DNA of 7,140 bases from Candidatus Cloacimonadota bacterium (GTDB lineage: Bacteria > Cloacimonadota > Cloacimonadia > Cloacimonadales > WRIO01), in contig WRIO01000055.1 of the NCBI GenBank assembly GCA_009782695.1, positions 1-7,140 on the forward strand, given 5' to 3'. Numbering within the stretch: position 1 is the first letter of the stretch; each line of letters starts with the position of its first letter. This document shows positions 1 to 5,673 of the stretch, one piece after another. Made by a program: the position numbers and the translations under genes. The notes below the pieces were generated by a model, which saw only the letters and a list, made by a program, of their open reading frames with translations, made no database searches and was not told the origin of the DNA.

Positions 1-2102
1 CAGGCAAATTTACTGAGGATATCACGGACTACAAAGGTCTTTTCGTAAAAGATGCTGACAAGGCTATCATCAAAGATTTAAAAGACAGAAATCTGCTGTA
101 TAAAAGGTCGCAGATTATACATAATTATCCGTTCTGTTGGCGGTGCAAAAGCCCGCTAATTTACTATGCTCGCTCCTCATGGTATATCAAAACCAGCGAA
201 TTTAAGCAAAATATGATAGATAATAACAATCAGGTCAACTGGTTTCCCTCTTTTGTAGGTGAAAAGCGGTTTGGTGATTGGTTGGAAAACAACATCGACT
301 GGGCGTTGTCACGCGATAGATTTTGGGGAACTCCGCTGAACATCTGGAAATGTGAGTGCGGAGAAATGGTGAGCATTGGCTCTATCTCTGAGCTGCGAGA
401 AAAGGGGACTATAAACGGTTCGTTTGTGCCTGAGGACATCGAATTGCACAGACCTTATGTCGATAAAATAACTATCGACTGTCCCAAGTGCAAGCAAAAA
501 ATAACTCGCACGCCAGAGGTGATAGACTGCTGGTTTGATAGCGGTGCTATGCCTTTTGCGCAGTGGCATTATCCATTTGAAAATAAAGAGATTTTTGAAA
601 GTGAGCTTTTCCCTGCTGATTTTATTTGCGAGGGTATCGACCAAACAAGAGGCTGGTTTTACACGCTTTTGGCTATTTCTACTTTCCTAAAAAATCAAAG
701 CCCCTACAAAAATGTGTTAGTAAATGATCTGATACTCGATAAAAAGGGACAAAAAATGTCTAAAACGCTCGGCAATAGCGTAAACCCAATGGAGCTGATG
801 CAGAGCTACGGAGCAGATGCTATTCGCTGGTATTTACTGGTCGTGTCGCCCCCTTGGACACCTACAAAATTTAACACGGCAGATGCGGAAGAGGTTTACG
901 GCAAGTTCATCGGCACGCTTAAAAATGTGCTGTCATTCTATATCACTTATGCGAAAATAGACAACTTTATGCCTGATGCTATGTCTTTTGACCCTAAAAA
1001 TGAGACAGAAATAGACAGCTGGATATACTCCAAATTACATTCGCTGATAGCATTAGTTTGCGATAATAACGAGAAATATGACTTTACCCGTAGCCTCCGT
1101 GCTATCCAAAAATTTGTGATAGACGACCTTAGCAACTGGTATGTTCGCCGTAGCAGGCGCAGATATTGGGCTATGGAGCTTACAGAGGACAAAAAAGCAG
1201 CGTATTTTACGCTGTATTCAGTTTTGGTCGATTTGTCCAAACTGATAGCCCCTTTTGCCCCTTTTATAGCCGAAGAGATTTACACCTCTATCACATTTAA
1301 GGACAGCGTGCATTTGGAAGATTACCCCAAAGGTGACCCCAGCAAAATAAATAAAGCTCTCGAAAATGAAATGGACACTATCATAGACCTAATTTCTATG
1401 GGTCGTGCAGCTCGTAATCAGGCACAGATAAAGGTTCGGCAACCCCTACAAGCGCTGTATGTCCCCGAAAAACACCAAGAAGTTGTGCTGCGAATGAAAG
1501 AGCTTATTTACGAAGAAATAAATGTCAAGGAAGTGATTTTACTCGCTGATAAAAACGACACCGTCACTTGGGTGGCAAAGCTAAATATGAAGACAGCTGG
1601 ACCAAAGTTTGGCAAAGATATCAAGCAGATTTCTACCTTTTTAGAGAGTGCTAATATTAGTGAGATTTTGGGCTATTTTAAAGAGAAAAAAGAATTCACT
1701 GTCGCAGAGAAATTTGTGCTGACAGAAGAGGATATTATGGTCTCTATCGCTCCAAAAGAAGGCTATTGCTTTGAGAATAATCATAGTGACTTTGTGGCTT
1801 TGGATACTCGCTTGACCGACGATCTTGTCTCCGAAGGATATGCCAGAGAGCTTGTAAACAAGATACAGTTCACTCGCAAAGAGAACGATTTTGAGATAAT
1901 GGATAGGATAGTGGTCACCTATTGCGGGGACAAAAAGATAAAAGAAGTGTTTGAAAGCTTTGCAGACTATATAGCCGCAGAAACTTTAGCAAATAAATTC
2001 ATAGCTGAGGAAAGCCCTGTTGACGGCATGGCTGTGTGGGATATAAACGGCTTGGAAATGCATTTGAAAATAGAAAGGTTGAGGCACGCAAGCGTGCGTT
2101 GA
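1..2102 (+). CDS. ileS: Isoleucyl-tRNA synthetase, C-terminal ~699 residues (5' end outside window)
   Basis: The enzyme charges tRNA-Ile with isoleucine in the cytoplasm. The frame is open from base 3, so the first ATG inside it (213) is internal and about a third of the protein is missing upstream. Numbering from base 3, visible features are the HNYPFCWRCKSPLIYYARSS block (about 40-60), NNIDWALSRDRFWGTPL (about 95-112), a Cys pair CECG with a later CPKC that looks zinc-binding, VIDCWFDSGAMPFAQWHYP (about 173), GIDQTRGWFYTL (about 211), and the KMSKS-loop variant KMSKT at 753-767 (residues 251-255). An alpha-helical anticodon-binding region follows (DLSNWYVRRSRRRYW). The last ~110 residues resemble the extra C-terminal domain (DUF5915) of type 2, eukaryote-like IleRS. 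Type 2 enzymes are known for low mupirocin sensitivity; applying that here is inference. The final residues RLRHASVR are encoded by repeat DNA and the stop lies in a repeat word. Family identification is near certain; subtype is probable. Confidence 0.97.
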   Translation, partial: GKFTEDITDYKGLFVKDADKAIIKDLKDRNLLYKRSQIIHNYPFCWRCKSPLIYYARSSWYIKTSEFKQNMIDNNNQVNWFPSFVGEKRFGDWLENNIDWALSRDRFWGTPLNIWKCECGEMVSIGSISELREKGTINGSFVPEDIELHRPYVDKITIDCPKCKQKITRTPEVIDCWFDSGAMPFAQWHYPFENKEIFESELFPADFICEGIDQTRGWFYTLLAISTFLKNQSPYKNVLVNDLILDKKGQKMSKTLGNSVNPMELMQSYGADAIRWYLLVVSPPWTPTKFNTADAEEVYGKFIGTLKNVLSFYITYAKIDNFMPDAMSFDPKNETEIDSWIYSKLHSLIALVCDNNEKYDFTRSLRAIQKFVIDDLSNWYVRRSRRRYWAMELTEDKKAAYFTLYSVLVDLSKLIAPFAPFIAEEIYTSITFKDSVHLEDYPKGDPSKINKALENEMDTIIDLISMGRAARNQAQIKVRQPLQALYVPEKHQEVVLRMKELIYEEINVKEVILLADKNDTVTWVAKLNMKTAGPKFGKDIKQISTFLESANISEILGYFKEKKEFTVAEKFVLTEEDIMVSIAPKEGYCFENNHSDFVALDTRLTDDLVSEGYARELVNKIQFTRKENDFEIMDRIVVTYCGDKKIKEVFESFADYIAAETLANKFIAEESPVDGMAVWDINGLEMHLKIERLRHASVR

Positions 2103-2140
2103 GGAGCTTCGCTCGTTGAAAGTTGAAGATGCTTCGTGTC
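2078..2140. repeat. GTTGA-word array with small variable hairpins
   Basis: The word GTTGAG/GTTGAA occurs four times (2078-2083, 2098-2103, 2115-2120, 2122-2127). After the first, second and fourth copies comes a short inverted repeat: GCACGC-AA-GCGTGC (2084-2097), GAGC-TTC-GCTC (2104-2114), and GATGC-TTC-GTGTC (2128-2140, pairing with G-U wobbles). The hairpins differ in sequence but keep their layout. The array overlaps the end of ileS, so its stop (2100-2102) is inside the second GTTGAG. Function is unknown. It could be a mobile intergenic repeat, a 3'-end RNA structure, or both. Confidence 0.7.
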
Positions 2141-2163
2141 TAGATTGGTTACGGACGGGGTGC

Positions 2164-2323
2164 AATTCCCCTCCAATTTTGGAGGGGTGGACGCTTTAGC
2201 GGACGGGGTGGTTAAAATAAATTAGAAATTAGAAATTAGAAATAATGTGTGTCCTGCGGACGGGTATAAATTGTCTAACCACCCCGTCAACAAGTTGACA
2301 CCCCTCCAAATTGGAGGGGAATT
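2164..2323. repeat. 160-nt near-perfect inverted repeat (MITE- or REP-like element)
   Basis: The left arm (2164-2214) and right arm (2276-2323) are almost exact reverse complements, separated by about 61 nt. Each arm carries its own 9-bp palindrome, CCCCTCCAA/TTGGAGGGG (2168-2187 and 2301-2319), and a second inner hairpin. The inner hairpins differ: CGCT-TT-AGCG (2192-2201) on the left and GTCAAC-AA-GTTGAC (2286-2299) on the right. The central part holds A/T 7-mer repeats and another hairpin, GTCC-TGC-GGAC (2251-2261). The word CGGACGGG occurs at 2152, 2200 and 2257. No transposase gene is present, so a non-autonomous mobile repeat is the most natural reading. No clear target-site duplication was seen. 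The strong GC stems could also stop transcription after ileS, although no T-tract follows them. Confidence 0.8.
2219..2243. repeat. Tandem AAATTAG 7-mer (3 copies plus partial)
   Basis: Three exact copies of AAATTAG (2219-2225, 2226-2232, 2233-2239) and a partial fourth lie in the centre of the larger inverted repeat. Inverted relatives (CTAATTT, ATAATTT) occur at 2350-2363 on the other side of the right arm, so the A/T words belong to the same repeat assembly. Confidence 0.8.
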
Positions 2324-2345
2324 ACATGCGTGCGAAGCACACCAC

Positions 2346-2363
2346 ATTTCTAATTTATAATTT
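2346..2363. repeat. Inverted copy of the A/T 7-mer next to the tRNA gene
   Basis: CTAATTT (2350-2356) is the exact reverse complement of AAATTAG, and ATAATTT (2357-2363) is a one-base variant. A further small hairpin, GTGC-GAA-GCAC (2330-2340), sits just before it. This is the last recognisable module of the array, ending about 10 nt before the tRNA. Confidence 0.65.
2356..2361 (+). promoter_or_regulatory. Candidate -10 box for tRNA-Ser and purA
   Basis: A perfect TATAAT lies 12 nt before the tRNA 5' end, the right distance for transcription starting a few bases ahead of the mature tRNA. No good -35 is seen at 16-19 nt upstream, where the small hairpin GTGCGAAGCAC lies. The box is formed by the inverted A/T repeat words. 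This is a sequence match only. Confidence 0.4.
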
Positions 2364-2373
2364 AAGTAGTCGC

Positions 2374-2460
2374 GGAGGGGTATTTCTAATTGGTAAGATA
2401 GCGGTCTCGAAAACCGCCGGGTGAAAGCCCTCGAGGGTTCGAATCCCTCTCCCTCCGCCA
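2374..2460 (+). tRNA. tRNA-Ser (anticodon CGA)
   Basis: The gene folds as a class II tRNA with a long variable arm. The acceptor GGAGGGG (2374-2380) pairs with TCCCTCC (2450-2456), followed by discriminator G and an encoded CCA (2458-2460). The anticodon stem GCGGT/ACCGC (2401-2405, 2413-2417) encloses loop CTCGAAA with anticodon CGA at 2408-2410, reading serine codon UCG. The variable arm (2418-2432) has a GGG/CCC stem. The T arm is GAGGG-TTCGAAT-CCCTC (2433-2449). The D arm is weak and A/T rich: TCT/AGA around loop AATTGGTA (2385-2398). Discriminator G and the long variable arm are both serine identity features. It lies 22 nt before purA with no room for a separate promoter. Confidence 0.96.
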
Positions 2461-2482
2461 ATATTTTAAAAGGAGATATATT

Positions 2483-3757
2483 ATGAGCATAACAGCAGTT
2501 TTAGGTTGCCTTTATGGTGACGAAGGTAAAGGCAAAATCATAGACGCGCTAGCTAGCGATGTCGATGTAACCATCAGGTTTCAAGGGGGTAGCAACGCCG
2601 GTCACACTATCAAATTTGATGGTAATGATCATATCTTGCACTTGATCCCCAGCGGGATTTTTCATTCAAATCAAAAATGCGTTTTAGCCACAGGAGTGGT
2701 GATAGACCTTTGCCAACTCGAAGATGAGATGAACGGACTGACGGAAAAAGGAGTGAGCTTTTCAGATAGATTTTATATAGACGAAAGGGCTTCTGTTGTG
2801 CTGCGGCTACACAAATTCCTAGATAAAAAAAGCGAAGCTGATGCAAATAATGAAAAGATTGGCACTACTCAGCGGGGCATCGGTCCTTGCTATACGGACA
2901 GCATAAGTCGCAATGGCGTTAAGTTTTATGATCTAAAAAACAAAGACACCTTGCAAAAAAAGATAACTAACCTTTACCTGCTGCACCATATCGAAATGAA
3001 CGAGGCAGAAATCCTCGACCAAATCGAAGATTTGCAAAATCATTATGCTAAAGTCAAGGAGTATGTTGTCAATCTGCCTTACCTAGTGGATAAATGGATA
3101 AAAGAGGGGAAAAACATACTTTTTGAGGGGGCTCAAGGCTCGCTTCTCGATGTCTATTTCGGAACATATCCTTTTGTGACCTCTTCACACACTATCGCAG
3201 GCGGCATCGCCTCAGCAGTCGGCTGTTCTCCTAAACACATCGACCAAATAATCGGGGTGTATAAAAGCTATTTTACCCGCGTGGGCTCTGGTCCTTTCCC
3301 TACAGAACTAAACGACAAAATCGGCGAAAAAATACGCGAACAAGGTCACGAATATGGCTCAACCACAGGGCGTCCCCGCCGCTGCGGCTGGTTCGATGTG
3401 GTCTCTGCTAAATACAGCACTATGATAAACGGTGTGGACAGCATAGCCTTGACACTACTCGATGTCCTCACAGGCTTTGATACCCTAAAAATCTGCACAG
3501 GCTACGATTACGGCTATCATAAAAACTTATATCAAGAAAACGAGTTTCCCGCCGATACATCGCTTCTTGCTAATATAAAACCCATTTATATAGAATTACC
3601 CGGCTGGCAGGAGGATATTTCAACCTGCAAGAAATGGAATGACCTGCCCGAAAACGCTAAACAATATGTGCTGACATTAGAGTCTCTACTCGAAACCCCT
3701 ATCAGGATAGTGTCTGTGGGACCGAATAGAGACCAAACGATATATGTGGGAAAATAA
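2483..3757 (+). CDS. purA: Adenylosuccinate synthetase
   Basis: PurA joins IMP and aspartate using GTP to give adenylosuccinate, the first step from IMP to AMP. The 424-residue length is normal for bacterial PurA. Visible motifs are the P-loop-like GDEGKGK at 12-18 with catalytic Asp13, NAGHT at 38-42 with catalytic His41, HLIPSGI (53-59), IGTTQRGIGP (126-135), Arg143 in SRNGVKF, FEGAQGSLLD (214-223), GTYPFVTSSHTIAGG (227-241), TTGRPRRCGWFD (294-305) and SVGPNR (411-416). The ATG at 2483 follows AGGAG (2471-2475) by 7 nt and gives the usual N terminus. One oddity is that the guanine-binding TKLD of typical PurA reads TLLD (324-327). The first glycine motif also has Tyr11 where Trp is usual. 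The gene lies close behind tRNA-Ser, probably on the same transcript. No clear terminator was seen after it. Confidence 0.98.
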   Translation: MSITAVLGCLYGDEGKGKIIDALASDVDVTIRFQGGSNAGHTIKFDGNDHILHLIPSGIFHSNQKCVLATGVVIDLCQLEDEMNGLTEKGVSFSDRFYIDERASVVLRLHKFLDKKSEADANNEKIGTTQRGIGPCYTDSISRNGVKFYDLKNKDTLQKKITNLYLLHHIEMNEAEILDQIEDLQNHYAKVKEYVVNLPYLVDKWIKEGKNILFEGAQGSLLDVYFGTYPFVTSSHTIAGGIASAVGCSPKHIDQIIGVYKSYFTRVGSGPFPTELNDKIGEKIREQGHEYGSTTGRPRRCGWFDVVSAKYSTMINGVDSIALTLLDVLTGFDTLKICTGYDYGYHKNLYQENEFPADTSLLANIKPIYIELPGWQEDISTCKKWNDLPENAKQYVLTLESLLETPIRIVSVGPNRDQTIYVGK

Positions 3758-3781
3758 GAAGAATGAGTACAGTTATTTTTA

Positions 3782-3809
3782 TTGACAATATCTTATGGAT
3801 TTAAATAAT
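3782..3809 (+). promoter_or_regulatory. Sigma-70-type promoter for the antitoxin gene
   Basis: TTGACA (3782-3787, exact) is followed after 16 nt by AATAAT (3804-3809, 5 of 6 matches to TATAAT). It lies 36 nt before the antitoxin ATG. Spacing and position suit a housekeeping promoter for the downstream toxin-antitoxin remnant. Confidence 0.55.
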
Positions 3810-3845
3810 AACACTCAAAAATAAATTAACAAAAAGAGGTTCTAG

Positions 3846-4106
3846 ATGGAGTTATTAAAAGTAAACGACAAGCTTCTATTGGAAATTCCTTTGTCGATGA
3901 TAAACAAAATGGGGATAAGACCAAATGAAAATATCGCTATATGTGAAAGAGATGGCGAATTCATATTACAACCAACCTTAATACAAGTTATAAATAAATT
4001 TCAAGACTTAATAGCTGAAAATTCAGAGGGAACTGATGAGGTTACGGATGAGGAAGTTATCGAGTGGGTAAAAGAAATCAGAAAAGGGAAAAAGATTTTA
4101 CAGTAA
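3846..4106 (+). CDS. AbrB/MazE-type (SpoVT-AbrB fold) antitoxin-like DNA-binding protein
   Basis: The 86-residue protein has an N-terminal swapped-hairpin AbrB pattern: LLLEIPLSMINKMGIRPNEN (about 10-29) then IAICERDGEFILQP (about 30-43). This matches the usual 'IP..i..klgi..gd.v.i...dg.i.l.P' layout of MazE/AbrB antitoxins, which bind operator DNA and often repress their own operon. The C-terminal half is acidic (NSEGTDEVTDEEVIEWVKEI), as expected for a toxin-binding tail. An AGAGG site (3835-3839) lies 6 nt before the ATG. It is followed after 30 nt by a truncated PIN-domain toxin gene, so it was most likely the antitoxin of a VapBC-like pair. With the toxin broken it may now be an orphan regulator. 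The fold is well supported; the toxin partner is inferred from context. Confidence 0.82.
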   Translation: MELLKVNDKLLLEIPLSMINKMGIRPNENIAICERDGEFILQPTLIQVINKFQDLIAENSEGTDEVTDEEVIEWVKEIRKGKKILQ

Positions 4107-4136
4107 AAGCACTAGATACCTAAACTCCTTTCATAT

Positions 4137-4253
4137 ATGGGAAACGAAATCAACAATAAAAGAATTGAACTAGACACAAATATATTGATTTCTGCTATGC
4201 TAAAATCGAATTCAGAGATAGCACAAATGGGCTGCATATTTATACCGTTTTGA
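4137..4253 (+). pseudogene. Truncated PIN-domain toxin (N-terminal fragment)
   Basis: The ATG at 4137 opens a 38-codon frame with RIELDTNILISAMLKSNSEIA at residues 9-29. This closely fits the first strand and helix of PIN-domain RNase toxins (typically 'rivlDTNvlisall'), including the first metal-binding Asp (residue 13). Homology stops at about base 4226, after which the frame reads MGCIFIPF and ends at TGA (4251-4253). Full PIN toxins have about 130-140 residues and four acidic active-site residues; three are lost here, so it cannot be an active nuclease. There is no good Shine-Dalgarno site. It lies 30 nt after the AbrB-type antitoxin and overlaps the start of the nuclease remnant in another frame. 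The PIN assignment rests on a short match. Confidence 0.7.
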
Positions 4254-4899
4254 CATACAGTCAGTATTTGAAGACGGAGTATTAGATTTTTCTATACTAC
4301 TTCTTCGTCTCTTTACATTATTAGAAATCAGCACTGAAGGTTTTTCTAGTAAAAAATTTAAAATATTTTTACTTCGAGAAATCGAAAAATTAGTTGATGC
4401 AAAAGTCCCTGTAGAAAAGATAAAAGAAGATTTTGACCAGCATATAGTAAATAATTTTAGCGAACCTTTTGTTGCAGATTCAATTATGAAGTATGAAGGT
4501 AATATACTGGTTTACCTGAACGAATATTTGTTTACTGTCGAAAAGTTTGAGCCATATAAGGTATATCCAAAAATAGATGTAGAACATTTAATTCCTAAAA
4601 GTGGTAGAAATATTAAGGCTATTAGGAAAGATGCAGATTTAGAATCACTCGAAACTTTCAATAAATATATTGATCTACTGGGAAATAAAACTATTTTGGA
4701 AGCTAAAATAAATAGAGAGTTAGGTAACGATTGGTTTCGAACAAAAAAAGAAAAATACAAGGAAAGTAAATATTTGTTAGCTAGAACTCTTGGGGATTCC
4801 CCAAAAGAGATGTGGACTAAAGATGACATTGAAGCAGCAACAAAAAAGGCTTGTAAAAGGATAATAGACTTCATTTTCAATAAACTAACTATTGAATAA
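4222..4899 (+). pseudogene. 5'-truncated DUF262/DUF1524 (GmrSD-like) nuclease, C-terminal part
   Basis: A frame open from just after a stop at 4219-4221 encodes about 225 residues, starting HKWAAYLYRFDIQSVFEDG. Family-like sequence continues well before the first ATG (4486), so that ATG is internal rather than a true start. The C-terminal part is a DUF1524 HNH-type domain: VEHLIP with the likely catalytic His codon at 4585-4587, then LGNKTILEAKINRELGNDWF, TKKEKYKESK and WTKDDIEAATKKA. Family members are modification-dependent restriction enzymes or related phage-defence nucleases with an N-terminal DUF262 (ParB/Srx-like) NTPase-like domain carrying a DGQQR motif. That half is absent here, replaced by the PIN toxin fragment. 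The remaining frame is intact to its TAA, so decay is probably recent, or a C-terminal fragment is still made. The family call is strong; the loss of function is inferred. Confidence 0.8.
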
Positions 4900-5277
4900 T
4901 TCGGTTTTTTGTGTCGAAATCTATCTTTCTTTCACTGATTTCCATCATCTTGTCCCTCTGTACTTTCAAAGAGAGTTTAAATATAGCCTTGATCTAACAG
5001 TGCAATCTTTGCATTTGATAGATAGCAGGCTATGGTTTTATCATACCCTGTCTGGTCAGGGAACGCCCCTCTCTGCTAGTGTAGGATAAATATTTTTTGC
5101 AACTATCATAATAATATGTGTTTTTTCATCCTGCGCCTATAATTTATCCAAAGACCTACCCCCATGATATGTAGGTAAGAGAAAAAAAATCTTGACAAAA
5201 AAACAGTTTCTAAAAAGTTGAACTCAGTAAAATCAAAATATTGGTTTTATAAAAAAATATAGAAAAGAGGGGTATAA
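4900..5277. other. Intergenic stretch without a supported gene
   Basis: No frame on either strand looks like a recognisable protein, and the region is A/T rich. It contains a weak 5-bp hairpin (CCCTG/CAGGG, 5046-5061), an exact TATAAT at 5138-5143 without a good -35, an inverted repeat ACCTAC/GTAGGT (5154-5176), and an exact TTGACA at 5192-5197 without a good -10 at normal spacing. It probably holds the promoter of the YbjQ-family gene plus leftovers of the decayed nuclease region. Confidence 0.5.
5154..5176. promoter_or_regulatory. Inverted repeat ACCTAC-N11-GTAGGT upstream of the YbjQ-family gene
   Basis: Two perfect 6-nt arms (5154-5159 and 5171-5176) flank 11 nt. It lies between an exact TATAAT (5138-5143) and an exact TTGACA (5192-5197), about 100 nt before the gene. 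It could be a dimeric regulator's operator or a leader hairpin. A 6-nt inverted repeat can also arise by chance. Confidence 0.25.
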
Positions 5278-5589
5278 ATGGTAATAGTAAACACAGATTT
5301 TATATCAGGCAAGGAATTGCAGACAATCAGTTTGGTAAAAGGTTCAGTGGTGCAGAGTAAACACATCGGTCGAGATATCATGGCGAGCTTAAAAAACTTA
5401 ATAGGTGGGGAGCTTGTTGGTTACACAGAGATGTTGTGTGAAGCACGAGAGGTAGCTACACAAAGAATGATAGAAGAAGCCCGCGATTTAGGGGCAGATG
5501 CTGTGGTCAATGTCCGCTATGCTACATCCAATGTTTCACCAAATGCGTCAGAGGTAATAGCCTTTGGGACTGCAGTGCGATATAAATGA
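5278..5589 (+). CDS. ybjQ: YbjQ/UPF0145 family protein
   Basis: The 103-residue protein matches the length and pattern of the small UPF0145 (YbjQ, DUF74) family. Matching segments are ISLVKGSVVQSKHIGRDIMA (about 17-36), LIGGELVGYTEML (about 41-53), AREVATQRMIEEARDLGADAVVNVRY (about 56-81) and a final IAFGTAVRY. Family members form pentamers and are sometimes labelled heavy-metal-binding, but no biochemical role is firmly established. No signal peptide or membrane segment is seen. AGAGGGG (5266-5272) ends 5 nt before the ATG and supports the start. It stands alone, with 378 nt before it and 133 nt before cheR, so there is no evident operon partner. Family assignment is secure; function is unknown. 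Confidence 0.92.
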   Translation: MVIVNTDFISGKELQTISLVKGSVVQSKHIGRDIMASLKNLIGGELVGYTEMLCEAREVATQRMIEEARDLGADAVVNVRYATSNVSPNASEVIAFGTAVRYK

Positions 5590-5646
5590 TATAGGAAACG
5601 GACTGGGACTAGTAGAAAGGAATAAAGTAAAAAGTCTAAAAAAATT

Positions 5647-5673
5647 CAAATATAAGATGTAGAAAACCGATAT
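5647..5673 (+). promoter_or_regulatory. Possible sigma-28/sigma-D promoter for cheR
   Basis: CAAA (5647-5650), 15 nt, then ACCGATAT (5666-5673) fits the motility sigma consensus TAAA-N15-GCCGATAT of sigma-D with one mismatch in each box. It lies 49 nt before the cheR ATG, and chemotaxis genes are classic targets of this sigma factor. A perfect palindrome TATAGCTATA (5678-5687) follows near the expected start site. The match is by eye. Confidence 0.4.

Noticed and set aside
213..215. ATG at 213 as the ileS start
   Set aside because: The frame is open and clearly IleRS-like back to base 3, so this methionine is internal.
2168..2187. Rho-independent terminator after ileS
   Set aside because: The 9-bp GC-rich stem is strong but is followed by GTGGACGC rather than a T-tract, and an equal copy exists in the other arm. 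It is treated as a repeat module; a termination role is possible but not shown.
2219..2243. CRISPR array
   Set aside because: The repeats are 7 nt, directly tandem and without spacers.
2222..2461. Minus-strand 79-codon frame beginning MAEGEGFEPSR
   Set aside because: It is antisense to tRNA-Ser and the repeat array. GEGFEPSR-type starts are a known artefact of tRNA T-arm sequence read in reverse, so it is not a gene.
4512..4880. Minus-strand 122-codon frame
   Set aside because: It lies entirely antisense to the DUF1524 region, whose motifs are clear. Its apparent Ser/Leu/Phe richness is the mirror of A-rich codons on the other strand.
4892..5089. Plus-strand 65-codon frame overlapping the end of the nuclease remnant
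   Set aside because: It has no ribosome-binding site, no recognisable motif and uneven composition, and it overlaps the nuclease frame by 8 nt. Most likely chance.
5192..5197. TTGACA as -35 of the YbjQ-family promoter
   Set aside because: No acceptable -10 lies 15-19 nt downstream; the nearest A/T hexamers are 13 or 30 nt away.
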